Source: Pleurostoma richardsiae
Taxonomy: Eukaryota > Ascomycota > Sordariomycetes > Calosphaeriales > Pleurostomataceae
Assembly (NCBI GenBank): GCA_030052745.1
Contig: JANBVO010000016.1
Location: forward strand, 310,001-374,000
Reading direction: 5' to 3'
Length of the DNA: 64,000 bases
Shown: positions 54,814 to 64,000 of the stretch, piece after piece
How positions within the stretch are numbered: the first letter of the stretch is position 1
How the letters are laid out: each line of letters opens with the position of its first letter
Notes under the pieces: model-generated
The model's input: the letters and a program-made list of their open reading frames with translations, nothing else
Told to the model about the DNA's origin: nothing
The model's database searches: none
Program-made: the position numbers and the translations under genes

Positions 54814-56931
54814 CTAGATGAGGTGAAACTCCTTATCGGGGTACTCTTCACCCAATCCTGCCCCATCCATGAGACCATGGATGTAGCAATCTCCGATTAT
54901 TCTATAAGTCCCATTGCCCTCGTCTCGAAGGATAAAGGGGTAGTCACACCCATAAAATAGGACAACTGCGTCGCCATTTCTGGCACCATGCACTGTCCAC
55001 CCGTATCTCCCACTCCCGGAACGATAGAAGCGCCGACGATAGCACCACCTTGAATGAGCTCCCATCATCGTCCGCGTCATCCCTGCGAAGTGCTCCTCCT
55101 CCTTTTCATCGTCTGTCGTGTCGATGTCGTTCAAGATCTGTTCCAAGTCCCCATTGGGGCCGCTTCTAATGCTGAGTGTTGATCGAGCTCCAGAGCCGCT
55201 CGGACTCGTCCGCTTGAAAATCGGGGTCTGGCTTTCCGGAAACGGTAGATTCGGTGCCCCCATCCGCTCGAGAATCTCGCCTGGATGCTTCCTGGACGAG
55301 AGGTATGCCATCATCTGTTCCCAGCAGGGGCCGTACCCGGGACCGGGAATTTCGTTCTCTCGCGTTTGGTTGCACATGAAGGTCCGCCACGCCGCCTCGT
55401 ACTGTTCCCACGTGAATCTGCTATCCGGGAACACGATCGTCGTCATGATGTTGTCGATGGACGCCTTGATCCGCGTGCGGTCCTCTTCGTTGCGCCGGAG
55501 GTTTCGCTGCGCCGGATCCTGGAACTCAGGCGGGCTACCGTCTGGGTTTGGCTTGATGACGAAGATGTCGTCCGTCTCCTCCCATGGGATATGCGCCTTG
55601 TCGTCTACGGCATCGACTGTGTCCAGCAGGCGGCCCTTGAGCTTGAGCGTGCCGGACGCACGGTCAATGCAGGTGATTTGGGGTTTCGTATCGCCGGCGG
55701 CTGTGACGCGCAGGCCCCGGATGCGGAAGGGCTCTACGGCGCCTGGTCTCGTCCAGTCGGGCACCCAGGATGGAAGATCGTGGAGGACGGAGGGACGCGG
55801 CGAGAAGACGCAATGTGTTAGGATGTCTAGGGATCCTGTCTGTAGCTGCTGCACGGCGAAGTCGGTGAAGATTTCTTCAGAGGTCTTGCCGTAGTCTGCG
55901 GCAATCTCCTCACGAGGTGAGACCAGCCCCAGAAGGGCGTAGATCTTGTCGGCCGGTATAGTGCTCTGGAAACTGCGCAGCTCCTCAAGCAGTTCCAGCA
56001 GAGGCTGTTGGACCGGCGCGCCGTTACTCTCTTTCCGCTCTTGGCGGAGATTTCCCATCATGACGACCGCCTTGACACCATTGGGGTGATTCATCACGCC
56101 GTCAATGCGGAGATGACGCAAGATTGATATAACGGCATGGAAAAAGTCCCACGGAAGTTTGAAGCGGCCCGACTGTATTGTCACTTCCTTGGCGTTGGCA
56201 ACCTCCTGGATCACCCAGCTGCGTTCGAACCACGAACGACGAAGAAAACCACCGAGGATGTCCCACTCAATGCCGTCGGCATTCCGATGTCTGAGAAACT
56301 TCGTCGTCATCTCGGCAGGGTCCGAGCCGGGTGTGAAGATCTCTTCACAGATGGCCGAAATCCTGGACAAGGCCCAATCCGCATGCAGCTCGATGCCAAT
56401 CTCATCTCCAAGCCATACTCGCACCTTGGCGGCCCGCGAGTATATCGAGCCCATCATCTTGACGTGCTCGTTGCGCTCCTGTACGTCATCCTGGTTGATG
56501 CAGAGCGCGTCAACCCATATGCGCAGCGGTTCCTTGTCATCACGCATGCATCGCAAAGCCCTCGCCAGCTCCCCGCCGATCTCGATGGTGACACCATCAC
56601 AGATGGCCTCTTCGGGCGGCAGCACGCCGCCAAAGCGAATGTAGAAGCTGTCGAGGTTGCGATCGCCTAGGGCGTCACGCAGGCGCACGGTGCGCGCCAC
56701 ATTGATGCCCTCACCGTACAAGGCGACGGGATACTCTTCATCAAAGTCAATGTCTGGTGGGTGCGAGACGCTCTTGCTCCAGCAGTAGCTGAGGGCGTCG
56801 TATTGCCCCGGCGAGTCGATTTGCATGTGCGAGAGACCGCAAGCGAGTTTGTCCCCGCCTTCGCCCGGTGAGAGCGTTAGGACACGGGTCTCGTGAGGCA
56901 AGCTTAAGGCTTTGTAAGGATATGCAGCCAT
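54814..56931 (-). CDS. HET-domain protein with enlarged HET core
   Basis: A single exon of 705 residues from the ATG at 56931 (MAAYPYKALSLPHETRVL); an upstream ATG at 56985 would add 18 residues. HET blocks: YDALSYCW (44-51), LRIWVDALCINQDD (136-149) and AAKVRVWLGDE (about 167-177). Between the first two there are about 85 residues, some 45 more than usual, including VRLRDALGDRNLDSFYIRFGG. The rest has SWFERSWVIQEVANAKEV, LLELLEELRSFQSTIPADKIYALLGLV and a tail with RDGDAVVLFYGCDYPFILRDEG and GDCYIHGLMDG, all typical of HET proteins. It probably triggers cell death upon non-self recognition. It is about 2 kb from the HeLo/ULD gene. Confidence 0.9.
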   Translation of the reverse strand: MAAYPYKALSLPHETRVLTLSPGEGGDKLACGLSHMQIDSPGQYDALSYCWSKSVSHPPDIDFDEEYPVALYGEGINVARTVRLRDALGDRNLDSFYIRFGGVLPPEEAICDGVTIEIGGELARALRCMRDDKEPLRIWVDALCINQDDVQERNEHVKMMGSIYSRAAKVRVWLGDEIGIELHADWALSRISAICEEIFTPGSDPAEMTTKFLRHRNADGIEWDILGGFLRRSWFERSWVIQEVANAKEVTIQSGRFKLPWDFFHAVISILRHLRIDGVMNHPNGVKAVVMMGNLRQERKESNGAPVQQPLLELLEELRSFQSTIPADKIYALLGLVSPREEIAADYGKTSEEIFTDFAVQQLQTGSLDILTHCVFSPRPSVLHDLPSWVPDWTRPGAVEPFRIRGLRVTAAGDTKPQITCIDRASGTLKLKGRLLDTVDAVDDKAHIPWEETDDIFVIKPNPDGSPPEFQDPAQRNLRRNEEDRTRIKASIDNIMTTIVFPDSRFTWEQYEAAWRTFMCNQTRENEIPGPGYGPCWEQMMAYLSSRKHPGEILERMGAPNLPFPESQTPIFKRTSPSGSGARSTLSIRSGPNGDLEQILNDIDTTDDEKEEEHFAGMTRTMMGAHSRWCYRRRFYRSGSGRYGWTVHGARNGDAVVLFYGCDYPFILRDEGNGTYRIIGDCYIHGLMDGAGLGEEYPDKEFHLI

Positions 56932-57534
56932 CACTGGTGGAATAGCGCTCTTGCGGAAGTGGGAACATAGGAGAGCGTGGAACAAGAGGGTGCCGGGTCA
57001 TGCATATTGATATCTGTTCGGATTTTGGGCATCGATGGCCCATCGAGTGTATCTGCAAAACAGGCAGCAGTCAGTAAGGAGGATCAACAGTGGCGCAGGC
57101 GGCTGTTCAGGTGGGCTGCCTCAGCGCGCTACGCAGCTGTCCACCGAGGGTTAGGGTTTTGCATGCTGCCATTTCAGGGGTCATTCTCTTCTCGTTTCAT
57201 CCATCGTCCTCATCACTGTGACTGCTGTCTAATGGCTTAGCTTTGTGATTTATGTGAACCAGACCCCTTCAAATTGGGCCGTGTACCTGACTGAATAGCC
57301 TGGCAAATGCCTACATCTGATCACAAGCCGTGTCTGCATAGCTAATCTACTGTAGCCCTCTGGCTCCTCGCTCTTCTCCGACACTGTAACACTAGACACG
57401 CTACAGACGAGTCGATAAAGACAGTACGAAGGAATACTTGCGTAACACCGATAGTAGAAAGAACAGATGGGCCTTGAAGCGCGTCGCGCCTCGACGGAAA
57501 GCCGTGCGGGGTGGGAAGAAGGTGTTCATACTGC
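56932..57534. other. Intergenic region, 0.6 kb
   Basis: HET-gene promoter and spacer to the gene relic. I see no gene. Confidence 0.5.
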
Positions 57535-57825
57535 GCCCTCTTTTCCTAGGCATTTGCGAAGTCCCCGGCCGTGGCGGGGCTTGCTCCGTCGCCGGGGCTT
57601 CTTCCACCACCGCCGATCGGCGATGCCGCTGCCACGTCACGTACTTTTCCAATCTTTATGGAACAAAGGCAACGAGCTCGAAGATAAATAAAGGCTCTAA
57701 CAGTAGTCGGAAGATACTGCTTGAATTCCTAGGGAGTGAATCTCTATAATATTGTCAAATCACTGGCGAGTAGAAGAGCTCAAGCGTATAGAAAAGCTGA
57801 ACAGCGGACTCTATTAATTTTATTA
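57535..57825 (+). pseudogene. Decayed copy of the 3' end of the HeLo/ULD gene
   Basis: The sequence aligns by eye with 52562-52845, the Pro-rich tail, stop codon and about 50 bases of 3' flank of the HeLo/ULD gene. Shared pieces include cctctt..cc.aggcattt.cga.gtcc, cgagctcgaaga.aaa, ggc.c.aac.gtag and cactggcga/cgctggcga just before the aligned TAG at 57771-57773. Many differences are C-to-T or G-to-A changes and there are frame-breaking indels, so it cannot encode the tail. No upstream domain is present. It may be a remnant of a lost neighbouring paralogue. Confidence 0.6.
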
Positions 57826-58029
57826 CCTGAAAAGGTCCTGGTAAGGAAGGTATCAAGAGAGTCAAAAAGGAGCTACAAGGGGTGGCCGTTAAGGTACAAC
57901 TGCGCCTTGTGAGGTCGCTCCACCCATCATACTTTCACCGGTATGGCCATGGACGGAGTACGGCGGGACTGGTGATTCCTTATATTCCCAGAGTCATACG
58001 CTGCATGTCCCATCTCTTATCCTGGTGAC

Positions 58030-60014
58030 TTACGGACTTCCAACATAAGGGAGGATGACGGAACTGGGGTATTCGCCGCCGAAGTGAACCGTGTGCTCTC
58101 CCCGGTTGAGCTCATGCTCCGGCCGTGGGACCGACCATGCCGTGAATTCGGCGGCGCTGTGGTTCTGGCCTCCAACCTGTACAAGCACATAGCTGTCAGT
58201 CACACCCCATGCTTCTCTAGAGAAAAGGTAATTGGCCCAAGGAAATCTCCAGGGTTTCTGTCCTCGTTGGGATCCCGAGGCCTGGGAAACCGTCAAAGGA
58301 ACCGTGAAACTCACCCGTAACGAGATGCTCTCACCCGCATCAAAATCTGTCCCCAAAGCCCAGATACCAATCTCCATCTTGACCACCGTACCAGGAGGGA
58401 CTTTCTGCTGCCGCTCGTGTGGGTGGAAGGGGAAGTTCGGATGGATGCTCCTGGAGGGGTCCGTCTCGCGGTGAGACGCGCGCAAAATGCCCATCGGTCC
58501 TGAATACGTGTTCACACTGTGCTGATCCTTCTCGTCAATCTCCGACATGGAGTTGACGGGGGTTGCCTCGAAGGGGAAGTTCAGATGGAGAAGATCCTTG
58601 CCGCTCTTGTCCTTCTTGCGAAGGATCACGAAGACAACAAAGTCATCACGCTTATCGCACGACACGTAGAGCGTGGTTTTTGGAAGACCGATCAGCCTGG
58701 ATGCTTCTGAGAAGGTGTGTGTGAACTCAATCCAACTGTTGCGATCCTCCGAGTTATACGAGAGTGTCTCCGTAGCTGCCGGGGACTTGTCACTAAGCTT
58801 TCCATTGCCAGACAAGAAGAACTCAAGATACTTAGTGTCGGGTACCGGGAAATCTGACAGCACGATGTTGTGAACGGGGTGGTTGTCCCCGAATTTGAGC
58901 GTGGCCCACCGTACCTTGGGCGTGTCCTGCTCCCAGCCGTTGTCGACGCCACGAAGATAGTGGTCGAAGAAGGCGGTTAGGTGGTCCGAGGACTCTGGCA
59001 CGCTGTATAGCTCAAACCATTCTTGATAGCTGCCCCATTGTATCCACTTCTTGTCGTGGGGGATCTCCAGCCACGCTCGGACGGATCCCATGTTGTGCAA
59101 ACTGCTGACATCGGCGCCCCGGATGTAGACGGGGCATTGTATCTTAGTCATATCGACACGCTTGTCCCTCCAGAAGGCATTCATGGTTGCCGATCGTCGG
59201 TACATCTCGGAGAAATCCTCCACACCGGAGTTTGGGTGGCCGCGCAGGATCTCCTTGGTGATGAGGTCGAAATTATGCATAGAGAACCATCCTCCTACAA
59301 TGACTCTGTTAGTCACGACCCATTAGAACCATCGGGCGTCTAGTTAATTGTACCTCGGCAGAACTGCTCCCGATAGAGGTCACTGAGACCCTCCCACGGC
59401 GCGATGGCCTTCAGTGACGGCGGCTGCTGAGACGCTATGAACCATTGCGCAATGGCCAAGTACGAGTTGCCCGCCATGCCAACGTTGCCGTTGCACCATT
59501 CCAACTTAGCCACAGCCTCAACAACGTCATAGCCATCCTCGCCCTCCTGCGAGCCCATCACGCAGATGTGCCCGTCGCTGTTGCCAGCGCCGCGCGCGTC
59601 GACGCTAATGACGGCGTACCCCTTAGGGCACCATACTGCCGGGTCAAGACCCTCAAACTTCTCAAGGCCGCTGAGGTCCGATCGCTTGACGCACGAGTGC
59701 CACTTTGTCATAGGCAGCATATCAAGTGCGCTGTACTTCTTCCCGTAGGGAGACCAGCTCAGGATTGCAGGGATCTTCTCCCTGGCATCCGCGGGACGGT
59801 AGACGTCCATATAGATTCGGACTCCGTCACGAGCGACAACTTTTACATCGTGGTCTAGTCGGATATCGCTCGTTAAAGCCTTTGTGTCCTGACCAAAGGG
59901 CTTGGAGCCTGCGGTAAAAACCTCGCTTTTGCCGGGGTGGAAACCAGTGTAGCCGTTCTCGCCAACCCTGGGCTCACCAATCCGCTTGATAGCGGTCTGA
60001 AGTGCAATGGGCAT
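58030..60014 (-). CDS. CocE/X-Pro dipeptidyl-peptidase-like (S15) hydrolase
   Basis: Three exons, 60014-59354, 59294-58315 and 58176-58030, give 595 residues. The start MPIALQTAIKRIGEPRVG was chosen because codons upstream of it (from 60155) are hydrophobic and unlike the family. The N-terminal alpha/beta-hydrolase part shows LSWSPYGKK, GYAVISVDARGAGNSDG and the nucleophile elbow GMAGNSYLAIAQW (Ser in G-N-S-Y). The catalytic His is in SDHLTAFFDHYLRG. The C-terminal X-Pro-DPP beta domain follows (KLSDKSPAA, VFVILRKKDKSGKD, GTVVKMEIGIWALGTDFDAGESISLR, HTVHFGGEYPSSVILP). The second intron (58177-58314) is 138 nt, in frame and free of stops; I removed it because splicing joins ESISLR to VGGQN as expected. 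It cleaves amide or ester bonds (for example of acyl-amino or cocaine-like substrates). Confidence 0.85.
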
Positions 60015-60652
60015 GGCGGGCTGCGATGTGAGGGTGTTCCAAGATTGCAGCGGGGACAAAAAGTATAGAAGGACCTGGTACTGTGTAGAGTCCCGTGTAA
60101 CGAAGTAGACAGAAACCGTGCGGACGATAGAAAAGGTGAATTCCCAGATAGTCAACTGATGCTCTAGAAACCTTGAAGCAGAGAGAATGTTTTCGTTCCT
60201 CTAGGTAATAAGGGGCCAAGGAACACGCGTGGACGTTGTTGTACATTTAGTTCGACCCGAGAAATCCATCTTTGAAGCTACCTGATATCGCATCAACAGC
60301 TCCGGCCCGCAGACCAGACGTTGACTTTCCACAGAACCTCGCCTGGTTCCCCGCTCCCCAGACTCCGTAAGCCCCGCCTCTCCACATTCTTCCCCGATCC
60401 GAGGATCGTTCTCGGGGGTCCTCCGAGGAGTGTAAGAGCATCTCAACCCCGCTCCGGGGCTCGCGTACCAAAAATCGCGGGGAAGTGGGCAAGGCTGCCA
60501 GTGCAGAGACAAAAGCCGTTGGACTATATCAGGGCAAGTGCTCACCAACGAAATTCCGGCAATCGACTCTGAGCAGCGTCCCAACTTCATGAAAGCCTCA
60601 TCATCTTATACAGACTTCATTGATTTCTGCCACGCTGAACACTTTGCCTAAC
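60015..60652. promoter_or_regulatory. Divergent promoter: S15 hydrolase / PhyH-like oxygenase
   Basis: 638 bases between divergent start codons. No supported gene; several C/T-rich stretches lie on the plus strand around 60340-60370. Confidence 0.5.
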
Positions 60653-61871
60653 ATGTCCACTACTACCACACAGACCAAGACCGCGGAGGCTGAGCCCAAG
60701 CTCACGTTCGCGACACAGTTCGAGGCCAAAGACCTTGTAGAGTTTGACCCAAACCGTGTCTACGGTGACTGGCGGGATGAATTCCACAAGAACGGCTGTG
60801 TCCTCATCAAGAACGTCATAAGCCCCGAGCGCGCCAAGTACTATGCAGACAAGCAGATCGAATGGCTCAAGAAATTTGATCTGGGATTCGACGAGAAAGA
60901 CCCTGAGACTTGGACAGGTGATCACCTCCCAGTAAGCTTTAAGGGTGGCATGTATTATGGCTACGGGTCAACCCACGAGAAGTTTGCGTGGGAGGCTCGC
61001 TCCGAGCCCGCCGTTATCGATATCTTCGAGAAGCTTTGGGAGACCAAGGAGCTCATCTGCTCCTTTGACGGCTTCAACATCTCAATGCCCAAGCGGAAAG
61101 ACATAACTTGGTCGCCTTGGCCTCACTGCGACCAAAATCCCGATCGCAAAGGGTAAGAGCCATATTCCTCGACACATCAACTATGAAAAGCTCACCTTCC
61201 CGGGTGCATTTGTTGAAACTCCGATCTTCTAACTCCCAGCTCACAGCATGCAAGCGGTGCAAGGCTTGCTCAACTTTGCCCCCAACGGGCCCAAGGATGG
61301 TGGACTCCTGCTCATGAAAGGCTCCTCCAAGCTGTTCGATGAGTTCTTCGCCCAGAAGCGCGAACAAGCCGACCACGAGGACGCGCCCCCGCCAGAGATC
61401 AAGTACATGGATCTATTCATCTTCAGCCAGAAGGACGTCAAGTGGTTTGAAGACCGAGGCTGTGAGTTGATCAAGGTCAACATGGACCCCGGTGACTTTG
61501 TACTCTGGGACTCGCGCACTATGCACTACGCCAAGTTTCCCGAGGGCGACCAGATCCGCCACGTCCAATACATATGCATGACCCCCCGCAAGTTTGCTAC
61601 GGGGGAGGCCCTCGAAACTAAGAAGTTCTGCTTTGAGAACTACATCGGCACTACGCATTGGCCGCACTGGTGAGAAATTCTGCATTACCGGTGTGAACTT
61701 AGAATAATTGGAGCAAGGGCTGACGGCGCATGATCATCTAGCAACATCCGCCCCTCGGCCGAGAAGCCCATGAGGAACGGTGAGTTGTGCCCTAAGTACA
61801 GGACCGAGCCCTTCGAGAAGCCTGAGGCCACCGAAAAAGTTCTGCAATTGGCCGGGGTCAAGGCTTATTGA
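60653..61871 (+). CDS. Phytanoyl-CoA dioxygenase-like (PhyH) protein
   Basis: Three exons, 60653-61152, 61247-61669 and 61742-61871, give 350 residues. The ATG lies after caca and opens MSTTTTQTKTAEAEPKLTF. It should be an Fe(II)/2OG oxygenase of the PhyH type. Visible: WRDEFHKNGCVLIKNVISPE, SFDGFNISMPKR, HCDQNPDRKG (candidate HxD iron ligands), GLLNFAPNGPKDGGLLLMKGSS and the second His in GDFVLWDSRTMHYAKFPEG; R in QIRHVQYICM may bind 2OG. Length and order fit fungal PhyH-like proteins. The second intron splits a codon before NIRPSAEKPMR. It is divergent from the S15 hydrolase. The substrate is unknown. Confidence 0.85.
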
Positions 61872-62730
61872 AAGGAGGACAAAACGCGGGCGCCACTGGG
61901 GCCGTTGTATGTAGACATGGAAATCGAGTGTATACAACAGGGTCAATCTCTACACACATTCGAGCTGTCCTTGCTCCATAAATCACGCACCTGCTGTTAG
62001 TGGACATGGCAGGCTGCAAGAACAGCCGGAAAGACACTCGTTAGAGCGCAGATATCAAGTAATTAGTGAGGAACTCATGGTGCCATGGTTCCTACCATGC
62101 ATGGGCAGTATGGCCTTTTGCATTTTTAAAAAAATGAAGCTGCACTTTGCTATAAATGTAGCTGATAGTCCTGTAATCAGTTTGTTGTAAATAAACAGAC
62201 ATGAACGAGGTGTATGACCTCTGGTGAATTGTGGATGTGAATGTTTACGTGCGGGCAGTACGGCCCTTGGTTTGTGGAGGCAAGATACTCAACATCCTAA
62301 GGGCAAAGCGCGGTATGTCTCCCAATGCGATATAGGCTACGAGAACTGAAGGTGACTGATACCATTCTGACTGCACCGCGTCCAGTACAGATTCATCCTT
62401 ATCTCCGGGTAGACGCTCCGTGGTTGTGACAGCACCTGGGTCCTGGGATATAGCAAACAACATTTGGTGGTGGCTAGGTTCGGTTCGGTTCGGTTCGGTT
62501 CGGTTCGGGTAGACCTCAGGCCAATGGATTAGCCTCTTTCACCCACGACTTTCCTTTTCGGGAGGCATTCGCATTTGCCCCGAACTGTGGAGGCGGGACC
62601 GGTCAGGAGCTTAACGCTTGAAGGTTGCAGGCTCGCCGTCATATTAAGCTGCATCTCAGCACATACGCGGAACTTTATACGTCATGTCATACACATAGAG
62701 AATATTCGGGTGGATGCAGTGTCTCATCTC
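61872..62730. other. Intergenic region, 0.86 kb
   Basis: PhyH-gene 3' flank and promoter of the FAD monooxygenase gene. It contains a pentanucleotide repeat but no gene. Confidence 0.5.
62477..62506. repeat. Pentanucleotide repeat (ggttc)6
   Basis: Six perfect tandem copies of ggttc, followed by gggt. It is a microsatellite about 225 bases upstream of the FAD monooxygenase start. Confidence 0.9.
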
Positions 62731-64000
62731 ATGATGGAGGCTGGAAACGACGAGTTCCGCATCATCATCGTCGGCGGTGGTATCGCTGGTTTGGCAGCCG
62801 TGAGTGTCCTTGAACATTGCTTAGGTACAAATTCCAGCTAATCATGTACGGCTACGGCAGGGTATTGCTCTTCGCGGTGCAAACAGGTCAATCACCATCC
62901 TCGAACGCTCTCGTATGCTCAAGGAGACCGGCGCCCTGATCTCCCTGCAGCCCAATGCTAGCAAGATTGTCACTCAATGGGGACTGGATGTCTTCCTCAA
63001 ATCCGCGGAGCCGCTGGCTGACCGTGGTTTTCGTCTCTTCGACAAGGCTGGCCAAGTCGCCCGGGAGGTGCCGCTGAGCACCGACCAATTCGGAGCGGAC
63101 CGTGTCCTGTACCATCGACAGGATCTCCACTTCGCATTGCGAGACGCTGCCGTTAGCTGTGACCTGCCCGGAGCACCCGTCAAGATCATGACGGCAAGCC
63201 TCGTGGTGTCCTGCGACCCAGACAACGGACTGGTCACGCTTGATAGGGGAGAAACACTGGAAGCCGACCTTCTCATTGGGGCTGATGGGATCAAGTCAGT
63301 CACGCGCGCCGCCGTGCTAGGCAAGGAACTCAAAGCGACCCCCACCGGCATCTCAGCATACCGCATCCTGGTCCCAGCGCAGTCTCTGCGGGATATCGAG
63401 GGTGTGCCTGACAGCGTCAAGAACCCGGAACCGGCAATGACTTCGATGGTGGTAGGAGAGGACAAGCGTGTCATCATGGGTCCCGGCCGCGGGGGTAAGC
63501 TCTTCGGTATCGTGGCGCTGGTCCCTGATGACAAGATGCAAGAGAAACCCACCGACGAGTCCTGGGTCAGGCCGGGTTCCAAGAAGCGGCTGCTCGAAGC
63601 CTATGCCGACTTTCCAGCTTGGCTGCGAGCCATCTTCAACTCGGCACCGGATGAGGGGATTGGTCTCTGGCAACTACGTGACTTCAATCCGCTTCCGACC
63701 TGGGTCCGCGGGCGTACCATCATTATCGGGGACGCGGCGCACGCAATGCTACCGACACAGGGACAGGGCGCGAGTCAAAGCATCGAGGACGCAGAGGCAC
63801 TACAGGCTTTCTTCGCGAATGTGCAGGCTCGTCCCAGTAAAGGAGACGTACAGGAGGTGCTGGAGAAAGTCTTCAGGGCCAGGTACGAGAGAGTGAGCCT
63901 CATTCAGACATACAGCAGACAGCAGGCACAGGGCGGTACGGCAAAGGGGTCTATCGCAGTGAAATTGGATCCAGGGCAGTTCATGAGATATAACTGTGAG
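62731..64000 (+). CDS. FAD monooxygenase (salicylate hydroxylase-like), 3' truncated by window
   Basis: Two exons, 62731-62799 and 62861 to the window edge, give 403 residues so far; no stop is reached. Start MMEAGNDEF is followed by the FAD dinucleotide fold IIIVGGGIAGLAAGIALRG, assembled across the intron. Other group A flavoprotein marks: LIGADGIKSVTRAAV (DG motif), ALISLQPNASKIVTQWG and IGDAAHAMLPTQGQGASQSIEDAEAL (GD motif). Fungal relatives hydroxylate salicylate or aromatic acids with NADH. The context of S15 hydrolase and PhyH oxygenase suggests a small catabolic set, but this is inference. The C-terminus is outside the window. Confidence 0.9.

Noticed and set aside
1-64000. CRISPR arrays, insertion sequences or intact transposons
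   Set aside because: No spaced direct repeats, terminal inverted repeats, transposase or reverse transcriptase frames were seen; the genome is eukaryotic.

Overview
This window comes from the nuclear genome of a filamentous ascomycete (Pezizomycotina, probably Sordariomycetes; the class is an inference). It carries many genes split by 48-140 nt GT-AG introns with CTNAC-like branch sites, two HET-domain genes, a Zn2Cys6 regulator, a HeLo-like/ubiquitin-like-domain gene and typical fungal housekeeping genes. There are no operons, CRISPR arrays, rRNA genes or convincing tRNA genes. Gene models were built by reading splice sites and reading-frame continuity by eye; exon sums were checked for divisibility by three.

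Region 1 (1-31 kb) is mostly housekeeping and metabolism: the 3' end of eIF3e, an AIF-like FAD oxidoreductase, a HET-domain protein, a 2-oxoglutarate/Fe(II) oxygenase, a BTB protein, protein-L-isoaspartate methyltransferase, a Bsd2-like ubiquitin-ligase adaptor, a Cbp6/UQCC2-like complex III assembly factor, a mitochondrial citrate carrier, a short-chain dehydrogenase, a fungal transcription-factor-domain protein, a two-helix membrane microprotein, the adenine DNA glycosylase MutY/Myh1, a second 2OG oxygenase and an ankyrin-repeat protein.

Region 2 (31-40 kb) holds a secreted M28 aminopeptidase, a Zn2Cys6 regulator divergent from an aromatic-ring FAD monooxygenase, and a CorA-like membrane protein.

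Region 3 (41-58 kb) is the accessory part that looks like a fungal self/non-self or innate-immunity island. It has two paralogous protein kinases that share an unrecognised N-terminal domain, and a previously hidden two-exon 86-residue gene between them. It also has a membrane-anchored HSL-type hydrolase, a HeLo-like protein with two tandem ubiquitin-like domains, an unrecognised acidic/helical protein, a HET-domain protein with an enlarged HET core, and a decayed copy of the 3' end of the HeLo/ULD gene.

Region 4 (58-64 kb) is a possible catabolic set: a CocE/X-Pro-dipeptidyl-peptidase-like hydrolase, a phytanoyl-CoA-dioxygenase-like oxygenase and a salicylate-hydroxylase-like FAD monooxygenase cut by the window end.

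The most interesting points are the kinase pair with its shared domain and the small gene between them, the exon-by-exon duplication of the ubiquitin-like domain with the relic of the same gene about 5 kb away, a GC-AG intron, and a shortened Fe-S cysteine spacing in MutY.
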